This document shows, in pieces, positions 52,431 through 60,870 of a DNA stretch of 64,000 nucleotides (its first letter is position 1; each line of letters begins with the position of its first letter). The translations under genes and the position numbers were made by a program. The stretch lies in assembly GCA_965263045.1 (NCBI GenBank), contig CBDHGK010000006.1:26301-90300 (forward strand), read 5' to 3'. The notes beneath the pieces are model-generated. The model saw nothing but the letters and a program-made list of their open reading frames with translations, had not been told where the DNA came from and did not search any database. The stretch comes from G963664115 sp965263045. GTDB taxonomy: Bacteria > Acidobacteriota > Terriglobia > 20CM-2-55-15.

Positions 52431-53660
52431 TTAGAGCCTCCGAGGCATAGGGTAGCGCGTCTCGTTCGCATCCACCCCTTTAGCACCGACAAATACGTGC
52501 TGTCGATGATATGCAAGATATTTCGCGGTTTGACCACTCGGTTTCCGTTCGAGCTTACGTGCTCTCAGTCCAAGACGATTCCTTTCGCCAGCATCCACTC
52601 GCTTTGAGATCAGCATCGTACCGCCCGATTCAAAAGTGATAAGCCCCGCATCGAAGAGTGCGTCCAGCGTAGCAATGAGTGGAAGACCGTTATTCGGATC
52701 GAGTCGTTCCTGGTCAGTAGAGTTCCGCCATGGCTTGATGTGTGACGCACGGATCGCATCGCGGATTATCGACCCGGTCACACAGCATCGAGAACCCCAG
52801 AGTTTCATTACTTCACTTCTAAATCTACCCTGACCAACCCGGGCGTGGGCCAGAGCCTCCTTTGTTGTAGTATCTGCCCGTCCTGCCAGGATCGATTTCA
52901 GGTCGGGCACAAGGGATTTATACGCGGTGCGGATTGCCGCGATCTCTGCCACTGGCACCCGATCAATAATCCGCGCATAGACACCATTGTCGTCTTCAAT
53001 AAGCTCACCAAACTTCAGTAAAACCCCGTGGTTGAAGCCCGCGATCGACCGGGGCAGGAGTGGCCGTGGATTCTTCGCCTCACATACAACACCGTAGCCT
53101 TCCGCATCGTTTCGCAACTTCTCGATGTGCCGTTTACGTTCAGGTAAGCCGGGAGATTTGCGCTTCCAATGTGCCCCCAAGACGAGAACGCGGTCGCTGC
53201 GCTCCTCGTCGCTTCTATCGATGTCGTCCTCCCACACCCGTAAAAATAACTGGTTCGTGTCGGGATTGTAGGCACCCCACGACCATCGTGGGTTAGTCAG
53301 GTTGGCGCCAAGCGTATTCCGAAAGAAATCGCTAATCTTGCGTTTCATGCGGACTAGCTCACGTATTTCCTGCTCCGTCTTAATTCTTCGCCCAACTTCT
53401 GTGATCGTCCAACTATCTCTCGATAGATCGTCGATCGCACGGACAAACTTCAGACGGGATCGCGCCTTGGAAGCGAGACGACCAAATTGGGATTGTGTGC
53501 CGTCTTTGTACAGGACAGCCAAAATCTCGTCGGGTAGCGCCAGATCCGCGGCCACCCGCTCGGAAAGCTCCTGAATGAAGGCGGAACCACCCCGTTCTTC
53601 CAATGCCTTGAGGGTTGGCCAAAGCAACTCATAGTGTGTTGGCATCTGGCGCTTCGTCAT
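52431..53660 (-). CDS. Mrr_N/HNH restriction-type endonuclease
   Basis: The 409-residue protein starts with an Mrr N-terminal winged helix (HYELLWPTLKALEERGGSA, then SQFGRLASKARSRLKFV and SWTITEVGR). A middle region with SWGAYNPDTNQLFLRVW is unassigned. The C-terminal HNH nuclease is clear: GSRCCVTGSIIRDAIRASHI, KPWRNSTDQERLDPNNG and LPLIATLDALFDAGLITF (HNH_2 type). Probably a restriction enzyme of modified or foreign DNA acting without a methylase. No partner gene is adjacent. Confidence 0.85.
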   Translation of the reverse strand: MTKRQMPTHYELLWPTLKALEERGGSAFIQELSERVAADLALPDEILAVLYKDGTQSQFGRLASKARSRLKFVRAIDDLSRDSWTITEVGRRIKTEQEIRELVRMKRKISDFFRNTLGANLTNPRWSWGAYNPDTNQLFLRVWEDDIDRSDEERSDRVLVLGAHWKRKSPGLPERKRHIEKLRNDAEGYGVVCEAKNPRPLLPRSIAGFNHGVLLKFGELIEDDNGVYARIIDRVPVAEIAAIRTAYKSLVPDLKSILAGRADTTTKEALAHARVGQGRFRSEVMKLWGSRCCVTGSIIRDAIRASHIKPWRNSTDQERLDPNNGLPLIATLDALFDAGLITFESGGTMLISKRVDAGERNRLGLRARKLERKPSGQTAKYLAYHRQHVFVGAKGVDANETRYPMPRRL

Positions 53661-53906
53661 GGATTTGTCTCCGCGTGTCGAAATGGGTGAGGACAGTGTT
53701 TATGCGTTCAGGCTCCCATCAGCGTCGCGCCGGAGTGCGGCGCCGACTTCGGGGGCGTCATGGGCGCGACGAATTGACCCCGGCACAGATGGGCCCGCCC
53801 GAGAACGCGGTCGCGTGTTGCATAGCCGAAGGCCAGAGTGGCGATGAACAGGCCGCTGTAGAACAGCGGTTGCTGGCTCGTACGTGACCCGGCAGTCGGT
53901 AGGGTG

Positions 53907-54113
53907 TCAGTTTGGATTCGTCCGTAGTAATCGTGCCTGTTGGTCTCCACGGCAATGATCGTACTTTTCCCAACTGCGCCGGTACCATTGTGCGCGCTTC
54001 GGATTCAACCGCGAATCCGGGAATTCTTGCATGACACGTCGCTGAATGTCAGCGTTACTGCCGTTTTGACGCAGCACTTCTTCCGCAACTTCATAGCGAT
54101 ACCTGTATTTCAT
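53907..54113 (-). CDS. Small hypothetical protein
   Basis: From ATG 54113, preceded by AAGGA, a 68-residue product (YRYRYEVAEEVLRQNGSNAD, then FPDSRLNPKRAQWYRRSWEK). The RVMQEFPDS...RAQWYR pattern occurs in small helical proteins of mobile elements, but I assign no function. The C-terminal 20 residues may be read-through after a frameshift. Confidence 0.5.
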   Translation of the reverse strand: MKYRYRYEVAEEVLRQNGSNADIQRRVMQEFPDSRLNPKRAQWYRRSWEKYDHCRGDQQARLLRTNPN

Positions 54114-54219
54114 TTCGTCCTTCTCTTCTTCTACGGACTCCATGACCAGTTGGAGCAAATGCGGGCTTTGCTGGCCGACGTCGAACCTGGGTTTTAAGCG
54201 TTTATTCCTGAAACGCTAC

Positions 54220-54573
54220 TTACTGCGCGTCCAGTATTTTCTGCTTTTGCCGACGGAACTCGTCTTCGTTCAAGATTCCCTGTTCTTTGAGCTTTGCCAG
54301 GCGCTCCAGTTCAGATGAAACCCCGCCAGCTTCAGTCGCTGTAAAGCCGGCCAGGATCTCCTTGGCCTTTGGAGAATCCTGCGGAATGAGCTCGCGGGAC
54401 TTGCACCGCGAGCACCGCTCGAAGGCACTGGAGTGCTGCCAGACGGCGTAGATGAGACCCGGAACGATCAGTAGTAGAAAAAGGAACAACCCTACTATGT
54501 CGCTCCCAGGATAGGCTCGTTCAGACTTACCGACGTAACCGCAGCTCGTACACAACAGAGATTCAGTGGTCAT
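54220..54573 (-). CDS. Zinc-ribbon/SHOCT membrane protein
   Basis: The 117-residue protein has a split zinc ribbon (LLCTSCGYVG at the start and ERCSRCKSREL at about residue 53) around one membrane helix (IVGLFLFLLLIVPGLIYAVW). A C-terminal SHOCT domain follows (ELERLAKLKEQGILNEDEFR). SHOCT proteins often oligomerise or bind partners; role unknown. Convergent with nothing, probably monocistronic. Confidence 0.8.
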   Translation of the reverse strand: MTTESLLCTSCGYVGKSERAYPGSDIVGLFLFLLLIVPGLIYAVWQHSSAFERCSRCKSRELIPQDSPKAKEILAGFTATEAGGVSSELERLAKLKEQGILNEDEFRRQKQKILDAQ

Positions 54574-54678
54574 TCCCGCCTCCTGCTAAAAATAGACCGG
54601 CAATCCACTCCTCAGTGAACTGCCGCTCGGCAAACGATTTTCCCGCTATTCAACCGGTCTCACGCTATCGCCGGGAAA

Positions 54679-56319
54679 TCACGGCATCACCGGCACCACG
54701 GGCAGCGTGGTGAAGATCCGGTTGACGGCATCCAGTTCCAGGGCTATTGCGGAGAAGCGTCCCGGCTCGGGCGCCGCGCACCGCACCGACCCGCTGAAGT
54801 CCGCCGTATCGGTACCGGGGAACGCCTCGTCGATGAACTGGGCGATCTGGCCGCGGGGCGCAAGCGGAATGACCGCCTCATCGAGCACGGCACCGGCGCG
54901 CATCAAGTGGCATCGCACCAGCAGGGCGGCCTCTCCCTGGTTGCGGATCGCAACGCCCGTGTTGATGCCGCCCTCCTGGCGGCGCGCCGGGAAAATGGCA
55001 TCCCGGACCGGTTGACTGTCACCGACCCCGGCCACCCCGAGGCCGGGGATGTCAAAGCGGAGGACCCCGCCGATGGAACCGGCCGCCACCACCGTGACCG
55101 ATCCGACCCGCAGATTCCCGCGTCCGTGGGTCGAGATTGTGAGTTCGCCTAACGGTTCCATGGCCGTCCGCACGCTCAGGGCACCGTCTTCGAGGATCTC
55201 CAGATCCGGTGTGAGGTCCACCACCGACCTGACGGCAATGGGTTCGCCGTCCTGATCGTAGAAGTAGATGGCAGGACGGATCGGATGGGAACCCGCATTC
55301 AGTAGCACCAGATCGGATGTGATCAGGCCGCCATTGGCGAAATGCGCAAAGTCCAGCTCAGCGGCATCCGGCTCCCCGACCTCTGCCGCCGGTTCGCCGC
55401 AGGTGACGGTACGGCTCGCGTCTGAGTTGAGCATCGCCTGCAAGGCATCTTCCTCGGCCAGATTCACCGACAGGGCGTACTTCTGCTTGACGGCCACAAC
55501 GCGGGCCGCGAACCAGCCGCTGTTTTGCGGCGGTCCCCACTCGGCCGCGTCGCGGTCGGATTTCTGGCTCCGGTTTACGGTGGGATCGGCAATCGTTAGA
55601 TTGTCTAAGTCCCCAGAGAAGGTCCGGAACTGCGATTCCGCAAGGCCGGAATCATATGCTTCCGCCAGCGCAACGATATGCTCAATATCCGTGGCTGCGG
55701 TTCCATCGGCCCGTATATCAAACAGTTTGCAGGTGTAAGGGGTGTACACCCGCCCCTCGGACTTGGGCAGGTCGTCGATGATCTCGTCTTCCAGCGAGCT
55801 GTATGCCGAACCGAAGGCGTTCCGATCATAACCGGCGCGGGCGCCTTCCTCACAGACTGGCAAGCCCATCCACGTCGGTGACCCGGCTGGACACTCTCGC
55901 GACGGAGGTGGCGGCGGCGGTGGGGCCGAGCCGGGCACGTAGCCGTTCGGGTTTGATGTACTTTCACACGCTATGCCATCGTTGTCGGTGTCACTAGACC
56001 TTTGTCGCTCCAGCCATTCGTAGATCACGCCGGTGCCGTTCCGGTTGTCTCGGTAGGCCGGGAGTCTCAACCCCTCGTCCCGGCCACGCGCTTCAGTGCA
56101 AGTCAGATCACCATTCCCGTTGGCATCCCAATACGCAAACTCGTTCTTCGTTTGCGCCTCCGCAACCACCAATGTTCCAGCCGCGAGAATCGCACTGAGT
56201 ACACTAATCATTTTCCCGAAGCCACGCCGCCGGCCAGTCTCGTTCGCGCCGGTCCGCCACGATGGGCGTTTCGACTGCGACGGGCTCGATGAGTTGGTCG
56301 AATAGCGGGTATCGGTCAT
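54679..56319 (-). CDS. Secreted HNH nuclease with excalibur-like domain
   Basis: From ATG 56319 (AAGGAG upstream) a 545-residue protein. A signal-anchor lies at about residues 38-58. An excalibur-like calcium-binding part follows (YWDANGNGDLTC, DTDNDGIACES), then a proline-rich linker and an HNH domain (TDIEHIVALAEAYDSGLA, FSGDLDNLTIADPTVNRSQK) of the GmrSD/DUF1524 type. A C-terminal beta-sandwich of about 200 residues ends LDAVNRIFTTLPVVPV, a kind of adhesive or secretion-linked tail repeated in some environmental genomes. Likely exported DNase. Confidence 0.82.
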   Translation of the reverse strand: MTDTRYSTNSSSPSQSKRPSWRTGANETGRRRGFGKMISVLSAILAAGTLVVAEAQTKNEFAYWDANGNGDLTCTEARGRDEGLRLPAYRDNRNGTGVIYEWLERQRSSDTDNDGIACESTSNPNGYVPGSAPPPPPPPSRECPAGSPTWMGLPVCEEGARAGYDRNAFGSAYSSLEDEIIDDLPKSEGRVYTPYTCKLFDIRADGTAATDIEHIVALAEAYDSGLAESQFRTFSGDLDNLTIADPTVNRSQKSDRDAAEWGPPQNSGWFAARVVAVKQKYALSVNLAEEDALQAMLNSDASRTVTCGEPAAEVGEPDAAELDFAHFANGGLITSDLVLLNAGSHPIRPAIYFYDQDGEPIAVRSVVDLTPDLEILEDGALSVRTAMEPLGELTISTHGRGNLRVGSVTVVAAGSIGGVLRFDIPGLGVAGVGDSQPVRDAIFPARRQEGGINTGVAIRNQGEAALLVRCHLMRAGAVLDEAVIPLAPRGQIAQFIDEAFPGTDTADFSGSVRCAAPEPGRFSAIALELDAVNRIFTTLPVVPVMP

Positions 56320-56671
56320 TGCGTTCTCCTTGCGACGGTCGATGTCCAATAAGCGCGGTGCACCCACGGTACCACGGGCGGGGCCGCCAACTAATGAAGG
56401 CGGAAAAGGCATAAGGTGATGCTGCCGCTGGCGCTCATGCGGTATTCGTCGCGGCCCGGATGGAGCAGGGCGTAGCGTTCGCCCGAAACCTCCAGCCTGA
56501 CCGGTCTGAGCCGCCTGAGCAGAGTCCGACCTGCAGGCCGTAGTCGACGCGCGCCTTCACCCACGCTCAGCGTCACGGTAGCGCCGTGCTCGCGGATGGC
56601 CCGCGCTAACCGGCTCTTGTGGTCGGTCTTCTGGCCGCACAAATCAAAATTTGGCTTTCTCACATCTCCAA

Positions 56672-56740
56672 AGACGTATGGCAGGAGAGAACCGGACAGG
56701 CAGGTTGCAACAATGTTCGGCTACGCGTTCCCGGGTCGAG
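56672..56740 (-). repeat. Repeat shared with the 3' end of the kinase gene
   Basis: On the minus strand: CGGGAACGCGTAGCCGAA, then CCTGCCTGT.CGGTTCTCTC and CTGCCATACGTC. Matches 63562-63646 on the plus strand apart from a gap of about 10 bases and a few changes. Confidence 0.65.
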
Positions 56741-57163
56741 TCACAACCAGCGCAGATTTTACAGCCGCCCCAGCGCCGACAGGTCCGCGACGGCGGTGCC
56801 CGAGAGGTCGAGGCCCGCCAGCGGGCGCAGGTCTTCGAGCGCGTTGTCGGCCAGGTTCAGCCGATCGAGCGCCGCCCGGTAGGCCGTTGGCCAGAGGTCC
56901 GCGATCCGGTTGACGGACAGGTCCAACGGCACTGTCAGAGGAAATTCGCAGGTCTCGGTTGTCCACCGAGGACAGGGAATCAGGCCACTCCGAGGTGCCG
57001 CCACTGGCAAGTGCAGCGGCAATGTTCCGCGTTCGTTGACTCGAACCTTAACAGTCTCCGTCAACCCGAGCGGTTCACCACAAATGCAATTAAGACGCCT
57101 TGATCCAGATCCCGTAACTGTCGGACCTTTACCTATGGGGTTGCGGCAGCAACCCGTTCCCAA
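56729..57163 (-). pseudogene. Leucine-rich-repeat protein remnant
   Basis: The minus-strand frame contains LRR units: LDLSVNRIADLWPTAYRAAL, LDRLNLADNALEDLRPLA and LDLSGTAVADLSALGRL, then a stop. After the stop the same frame continues NLRWL and stops again, which fits an LRR unit with a nonsense mutation. The part before the LRRs has no clear start. It overlaps the end of the M48 gene. Confidence 0.6.
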
Positions 57164-58713
57164 CGGTCGACGTTGCGCAAGTCCAGATCCACCGACTCGA
57201 TTGGGCCCTCGATCAGGCCGCGCGCATCATCGTTGCCGAAAACGGCCGAGACTTCATCACTCGGAAAGATCTTCTCTGCCGTGCGCTCACGCAGTCGAAT
57301 GCGTTGTCCCCCCACACGGATGTTGATCGTATTGACGTCATCCTCTTCGCCAAGTTCGGGTGTTGTCGAGAGAGTGGCGACCACGTCCAACTCGTTCTCG
57401 AACAGCCTCTGGACATCGAAACGGAGCGTCGCTACCAACTCGCCATCGTCCGTCAGGCCCTGGAACACATCATCCTCAAGGAACGACGCCGTAACCGTTT
57501 CGCTTGCCTTCTCGAGACGCTCCTCGATATGTGGATGGGTCGCGAACAACCCGCCGGCTCCTTCGCCGAACGGGTCGCGGGCGTCGCGGGCGAACTTGAG
57601 CTTGCGGAATGAATTCAACAACGGTTGGTCCCCGACCCCCGCTTCGTTCAGGTAATAGCTCGCGAACAGGTCCGATTCGCGTTCTCGGTCCCGCCCGTGC
57701 CCAGCCATGAACAGGTTTGCGGTGAAGGACATCATCGTGGCGACGATGTCGTCAGCAATATTGTCGGTTCCTCTGGCAAAGAGGCCGACGATGCCGGCGA
57801 TGGTCGATGCGCGTTGCGCATTGCGCCAAATGCGGTAGCTGTGCCGACTCTCCACATGGGCGATTTCGTGGGCAAGGATCGCCGCGACTTCATTGTCGCT
57901 CTCAAGGGACTCCAGGAGGCCGCGAGTCATGAAGATGCGACCCGTCGGCACCGCGAACGCGTTGATGTCGTCGGAATCGAGTACCTGGAATCGGTATCGG
58001 TAGCCCTTGAGAGGAACGGGCCAACCGTCAAGGACACGTTGTCCGATACCCCCAACGTACTCCTGTAATTCCCTGTCGACGAGTGGGTAGTACGTAGACT
58101 GCACCTGCTGCAGCGACATCATCGCGAGCGAACGCTCGGTCTCGTAGTCCGATACGTCAGGCGTGGCAACGAAACAGACGCCGCAACGGTGGTATCCAAG
58201 AGCGAGGGCATCGGCCTCCGTGGCGAATGGCTGCCGGGCAGCCGCGTCTGGCAGGTGATTCGCCCCGCGGATGTGGAGCGTTTGGCTCTGTCGATTCCCG
58301 ATGTACCGCTGAAAGTCAACCTCGGCGGTCGCGACCTCGAATACCTCGTCGAGCCAACGCTCGAAATCCTGCACCGTCGGCGCTGGGCCATAGAAATCGA
58401 TGCGGCCACGGCCGAGGCGCGGGCTCTGCAGTTCGAGTTCGATGTGGTCATCTTCCGGATCCGCGTCCGTGATTCGAACAGTCTCGCTTTCACGAAGCGG
58501 GAAGAGACGGTCTCCCCGGTGGAGAGCGAAAACGCTATCGTCGTCCATGTCGAGGTAGACTTTTCGGCGACTATCGAATGTGGGCCTGAGGACCATCTCG
58601 CGACCTTCAAGCGCGTCTTCGAGGTCGTTCCATCGCTGCGCGGCTGCCGGTGACGGCCGGAACAGTCCAAGAAGTGATAGTAGAAGCGCAAAACCCAGAA
58701 TCCTTGACTGCAT
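57133..58713 (-). CDS. M48-family zinc metalloprotease, exported
   Basis: From ATG 58713 (GGAGGATACGCC upstream) a 526-residue protein with a signal peptide (ILGFALLLSLLGLFRPSPAA). The catalytic HEIAHVESRHSYR gives the HExxH; a third ligand is probably in RERESDLFASYY, and FATHPHIEERLEKA follows, as in BepA/YfgC-like M48 proteases. The N-terminal 180 residues are lineage-specific, with a Cys pair in YHRCGVCFV. Probable role in quality control of the periplasm or outer membrane. Confidence 0.92.
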   Translation of the reverse strand: MQSRILGFALLLSLLGLFRPSPAAAQRWNDLEDALEGREMVLRPTFDSRRKVYLDMDDDSVFALHRGDRLFPLRESETVRITDADPEDDHIELELQSPRLGRGRIDFYGPAPTVQDFERWLDEVFEVATAEVDFQRYIGNRQSQTLHIRGANHLPDAAARQPFATEADALALGYHRCGVCFVATPDVSDYETERSLAMMSLQQVQSTYYPLVDRELQEYVGGIGQRVLDGWPVPLKGYRYRFQVLDSDDINAFAVPTGRIFMTRGLLESLESDNEVAAILAHEIAHVESRHSYRIWRNAQRASTIAGIVGLFARGTDNIADDIVATMMSFTANLFMAGHGRDRERESDLFASYYLNEAGVGDQPLLNSFRKLKFARDARDPFGEGAGGLFATHPHIEERLEKASETVTASFLEDDVFQGLTDDGELVATLRFDVQRLFENELDVVATLSTTPELGEEDDVNTINIRVGGQRIRLRERTAEKIFPSDEVSAVFGNDDARGLIEGPIESVDLDLRNVDRWERVAAATP

Positions 58714-58820
58714 GGCGTATCCTCCATATCTGTGTACCGTTTGAGACTTTATCGAAGAGTGTGCCTTGACAGCCGGAGTCGGATCATTGGTACGCACTCT
58801 GTCGGAGTTTCCTCGACCGT

Positions 58821-58896
58821 GATGTGCACGAGCAGGTCGGACAAATGACGGGGCTATTGTAAACGTTCTCGGAGTGCCTCATAACGGGTTCGGCCG
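58821..58896 (+). repeat. Direct repeat, right copy (partner at 47279-47360)
   Basis: Same orientation as the left copy; non-coding here. Lies just upstream of the M48 gene's control region. Confidence 0.65.
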
Positions 58897-59225
58897 TATC
58901 CTCCCCCGATTGTCGAACACACGGCAGCCCGGGAGGCCGCACTTGAGAACTACGCTCAGATTCGGCGGCGCACGGTGTGGCCCGCCTGAGGCGGCGTTGA
59001 ATCTTTCAATATCAGCGGCAATGAAAGTGGGGATTGAATCGATAGCAGATGCGGCGGCCAGGTCGCTTGCAACTGTGGCGCGTGACGCACTCACTCGCGG
59101 CCTGCCACTCACTCGGGATTCGCTCCGGAAGAAATCGCGGCAATCGAAACGGAAATCGGCGGACAGGGAACTGGAGCGTGGCTGATCGGATCGGCGGGCA
59201 GCGGCGGTTCAACATCGACGCCGAT

Positions 59226-59405
59226 ATGGAAAACGCCAACTGGCTACGCCGCAGATGGGCGTTGCCATTCGATGCGAGCCGGTTCCTGGAAATCATTGGC
59301 GGACCGGAAGCCCTCGCCGAGTTTATGACTCTACCCGCGGCCAGGAACATGCCTGCCGAACTGCGGGTCGAGCTTGTGCGGCGGCGGCTGATCGGACCCG
59401 ACTAG
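59226..59405 (+). CDS. Short hypothetical protein
   Basis: From ATG 59226 a 59-residue product (NWLRRRWALPFDASRFLEII, then PAELRVELVRRRLIGPD) with plausible composition but a poor ribosome site. The frame is open upstream to 59049. Could be the tail of a lost larger gene. Confidence 0.35.
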   Translation: MENANWLRRRWALPFDASRFLEIIGGPEALAEFMTLPAARNMPAELRVELVRRRLIGPD

Positions 59406-59965
59406 AAGCGGCCGCCGTCGGAGGGAACCCGTATCAGCCTCTTGATCCGGGCCTTGAATTCGGTGATGCGCGTGTCGGTCGAACTGACCGCCCGGGTTCA
59501 TAGTTTCAAGTCTGACAATAAATGAGTTCTATCTCCACAATCTCCTTTTGCCTGTCTGTGGTTCTCTTCAGAACGACGCGTCAATAGCGGCCTCTTTCCG
59601 TTTGTCCGGCCGCGGCGCTCACTCCCCCTCGCCGTGGCGCTCTTCCAATTGGATGCCCCGGGACTGCCTCAAGTTCGTATTCGGCCACGTTGTGACCGTC
59701 GATCTGCGGTTGTCCACTTCCGGGATCATCGTCATGGCGCACCGGCATCGATCCATATCTCCCATGGCCGCAGGGTAAGAAACACACGGGCGGCGAGAGA
59801 GCGATCCAATCGGGCAGCTTTTCCGGGGGCTGCCGCACGGTGAAACGGTATTGCACTATTATGTGTTCGGCTGGCGACACCTTTGTGCGACACGGCAGGC
59901 AGGGTAGCTCGTACGGAGGGCCGGGACTTCAGAGGGAAGCTGTCGCAGACGCGCGATGGAACAAC
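59406..59965. other. Gap without a recognisable gene
   Basis: About 560 bases before the sigma-factor gene; open frames are short and lack motifs. Probably contains the sigma-gene promoter. Confidence 0.35.
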
Positions 59966-60691
59966 GTGAAACGATCTGACAAGAGTACAGCCCCGGTCGG
60001 GGACAGCGACGGCGGCATCGGGGCCGACGGCACGGCGCTGCCGGGCGCGTCAACCCGGAACCGCATGCCCGCGCCGTCGAACGAGAGCGGCCGGGCGGAT
60101 CCAACGGATCCCGGCTCCGAGCAGCGTCTCCTGAATCGGGTGCGGCGGGGTAGCGCCTCGGCTGTGGCCGGGCTGTTCGAGCGGTATGCGCCCTGGCTGC
60201 GGGGACACGCCAGCGGCCGCCTGCCGCAGTGGGCGCGCAGCGGGGGCGTGGCGACCAGCGATCTGGTGCAGGACGTGCTGCATCACGCCTTCACCCGGCT
60301 CCAGTGGTTCGAGTCGAAGCACGCCGGCGCCTTGCGCGCCTATCTCCGGTGCGCCGTGGAGAACCGCCTCCAGGACCAACTGCGACGGGCCATCCGCCGT
60401 CTGGAGATCGCCCGCCTCGCCCCGGGGGAGAAACCCCTGCGGCCCTTCGAGGATGCGGCGCCGCAGTATCAGAAAATCCTGCACGATGAGATGTGGGGGC
60501 GTTACCAGGAGGGCCTGAAGCGCCTGAAGGGCCGCGATCGCCGGCTGATCGTCGGCCGTGCGGAACTAGGGTACAACCTCGAGCAGCTGGCGGCCATCGA
60601 ACGTCTGCCGAGTCCAGACGCCGCGCGCATGGCGCTCAAGCGGGCCGTCATTCGGCTGAGCGAGTCCATGTCGCGGGCCTCCGGAAGGTAG
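59966..60691 (+). CDS. ECF-type sigma-70 factor
   Basis: Alternative sigma factor. After a disordered N-terminus rich in S, D and G, region 2 is LLNRVRRGSASAVAGLFERY, then SDLVQDVLHHAFTRLQWFES and AYLRCAVENRLQDQLRRA. Region 4 (IVGRAELGYNLEQLAAIERL, then DAARMALKRAVIRLSESM) ends it. GTG 59966 is used; ATG 60065 is an alternative. The next gene on the same strand is a membrane Ser/Thr kinase, the arrangement of sigma factors activated by phosphorylation instead of by anti-sigma release. Confidence 0.85.
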   Translation: MKRSDKSTAPVGDSDGGIGADGTALPGASTRNRMPAPSNESGRADPTDPGSEQRLLNRVRRGSASAVAGLFERYAPWLRGHASGRLPQWARSGGVATSDLVQDVLHHAFTRLQWFESKHAGALRAYLRCAVENRLQDQLRRAIRRLEIARLAPGEKPLRPFEDAAPQYQKILHDEMWGRYQEGLKRLKGRDRRLIVGRAELGYNLEQLAAIERLPSPDAARMALKRAVIRLSESMSRASGR

Positions 60692-60870
60692 CGCCCCGCT
60701 CGCCGGCGCGCCCGGGAGCGCGTCCTCGCCGACGGTCCACCGCACGAAAAGTGTTCGGTTCCGGCCATACAGACGTCATAGGAAATATAGAGGAGACAGG
60801 AATCCGCTGGCCGAGCTCCGTGCGCGATGGCTTGCGCTCGGTTGCGGCGCGGTGGGATTCCGGAGAAGTG

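Noticed and set aside
56391..56663. Minus-strand 90-codon frame between the nuclease and LRR remnant
   Set aside because: Reasonable composition but no ribosome site, motif or neighbour support; open frames of this size are common in GC-rich DNA.
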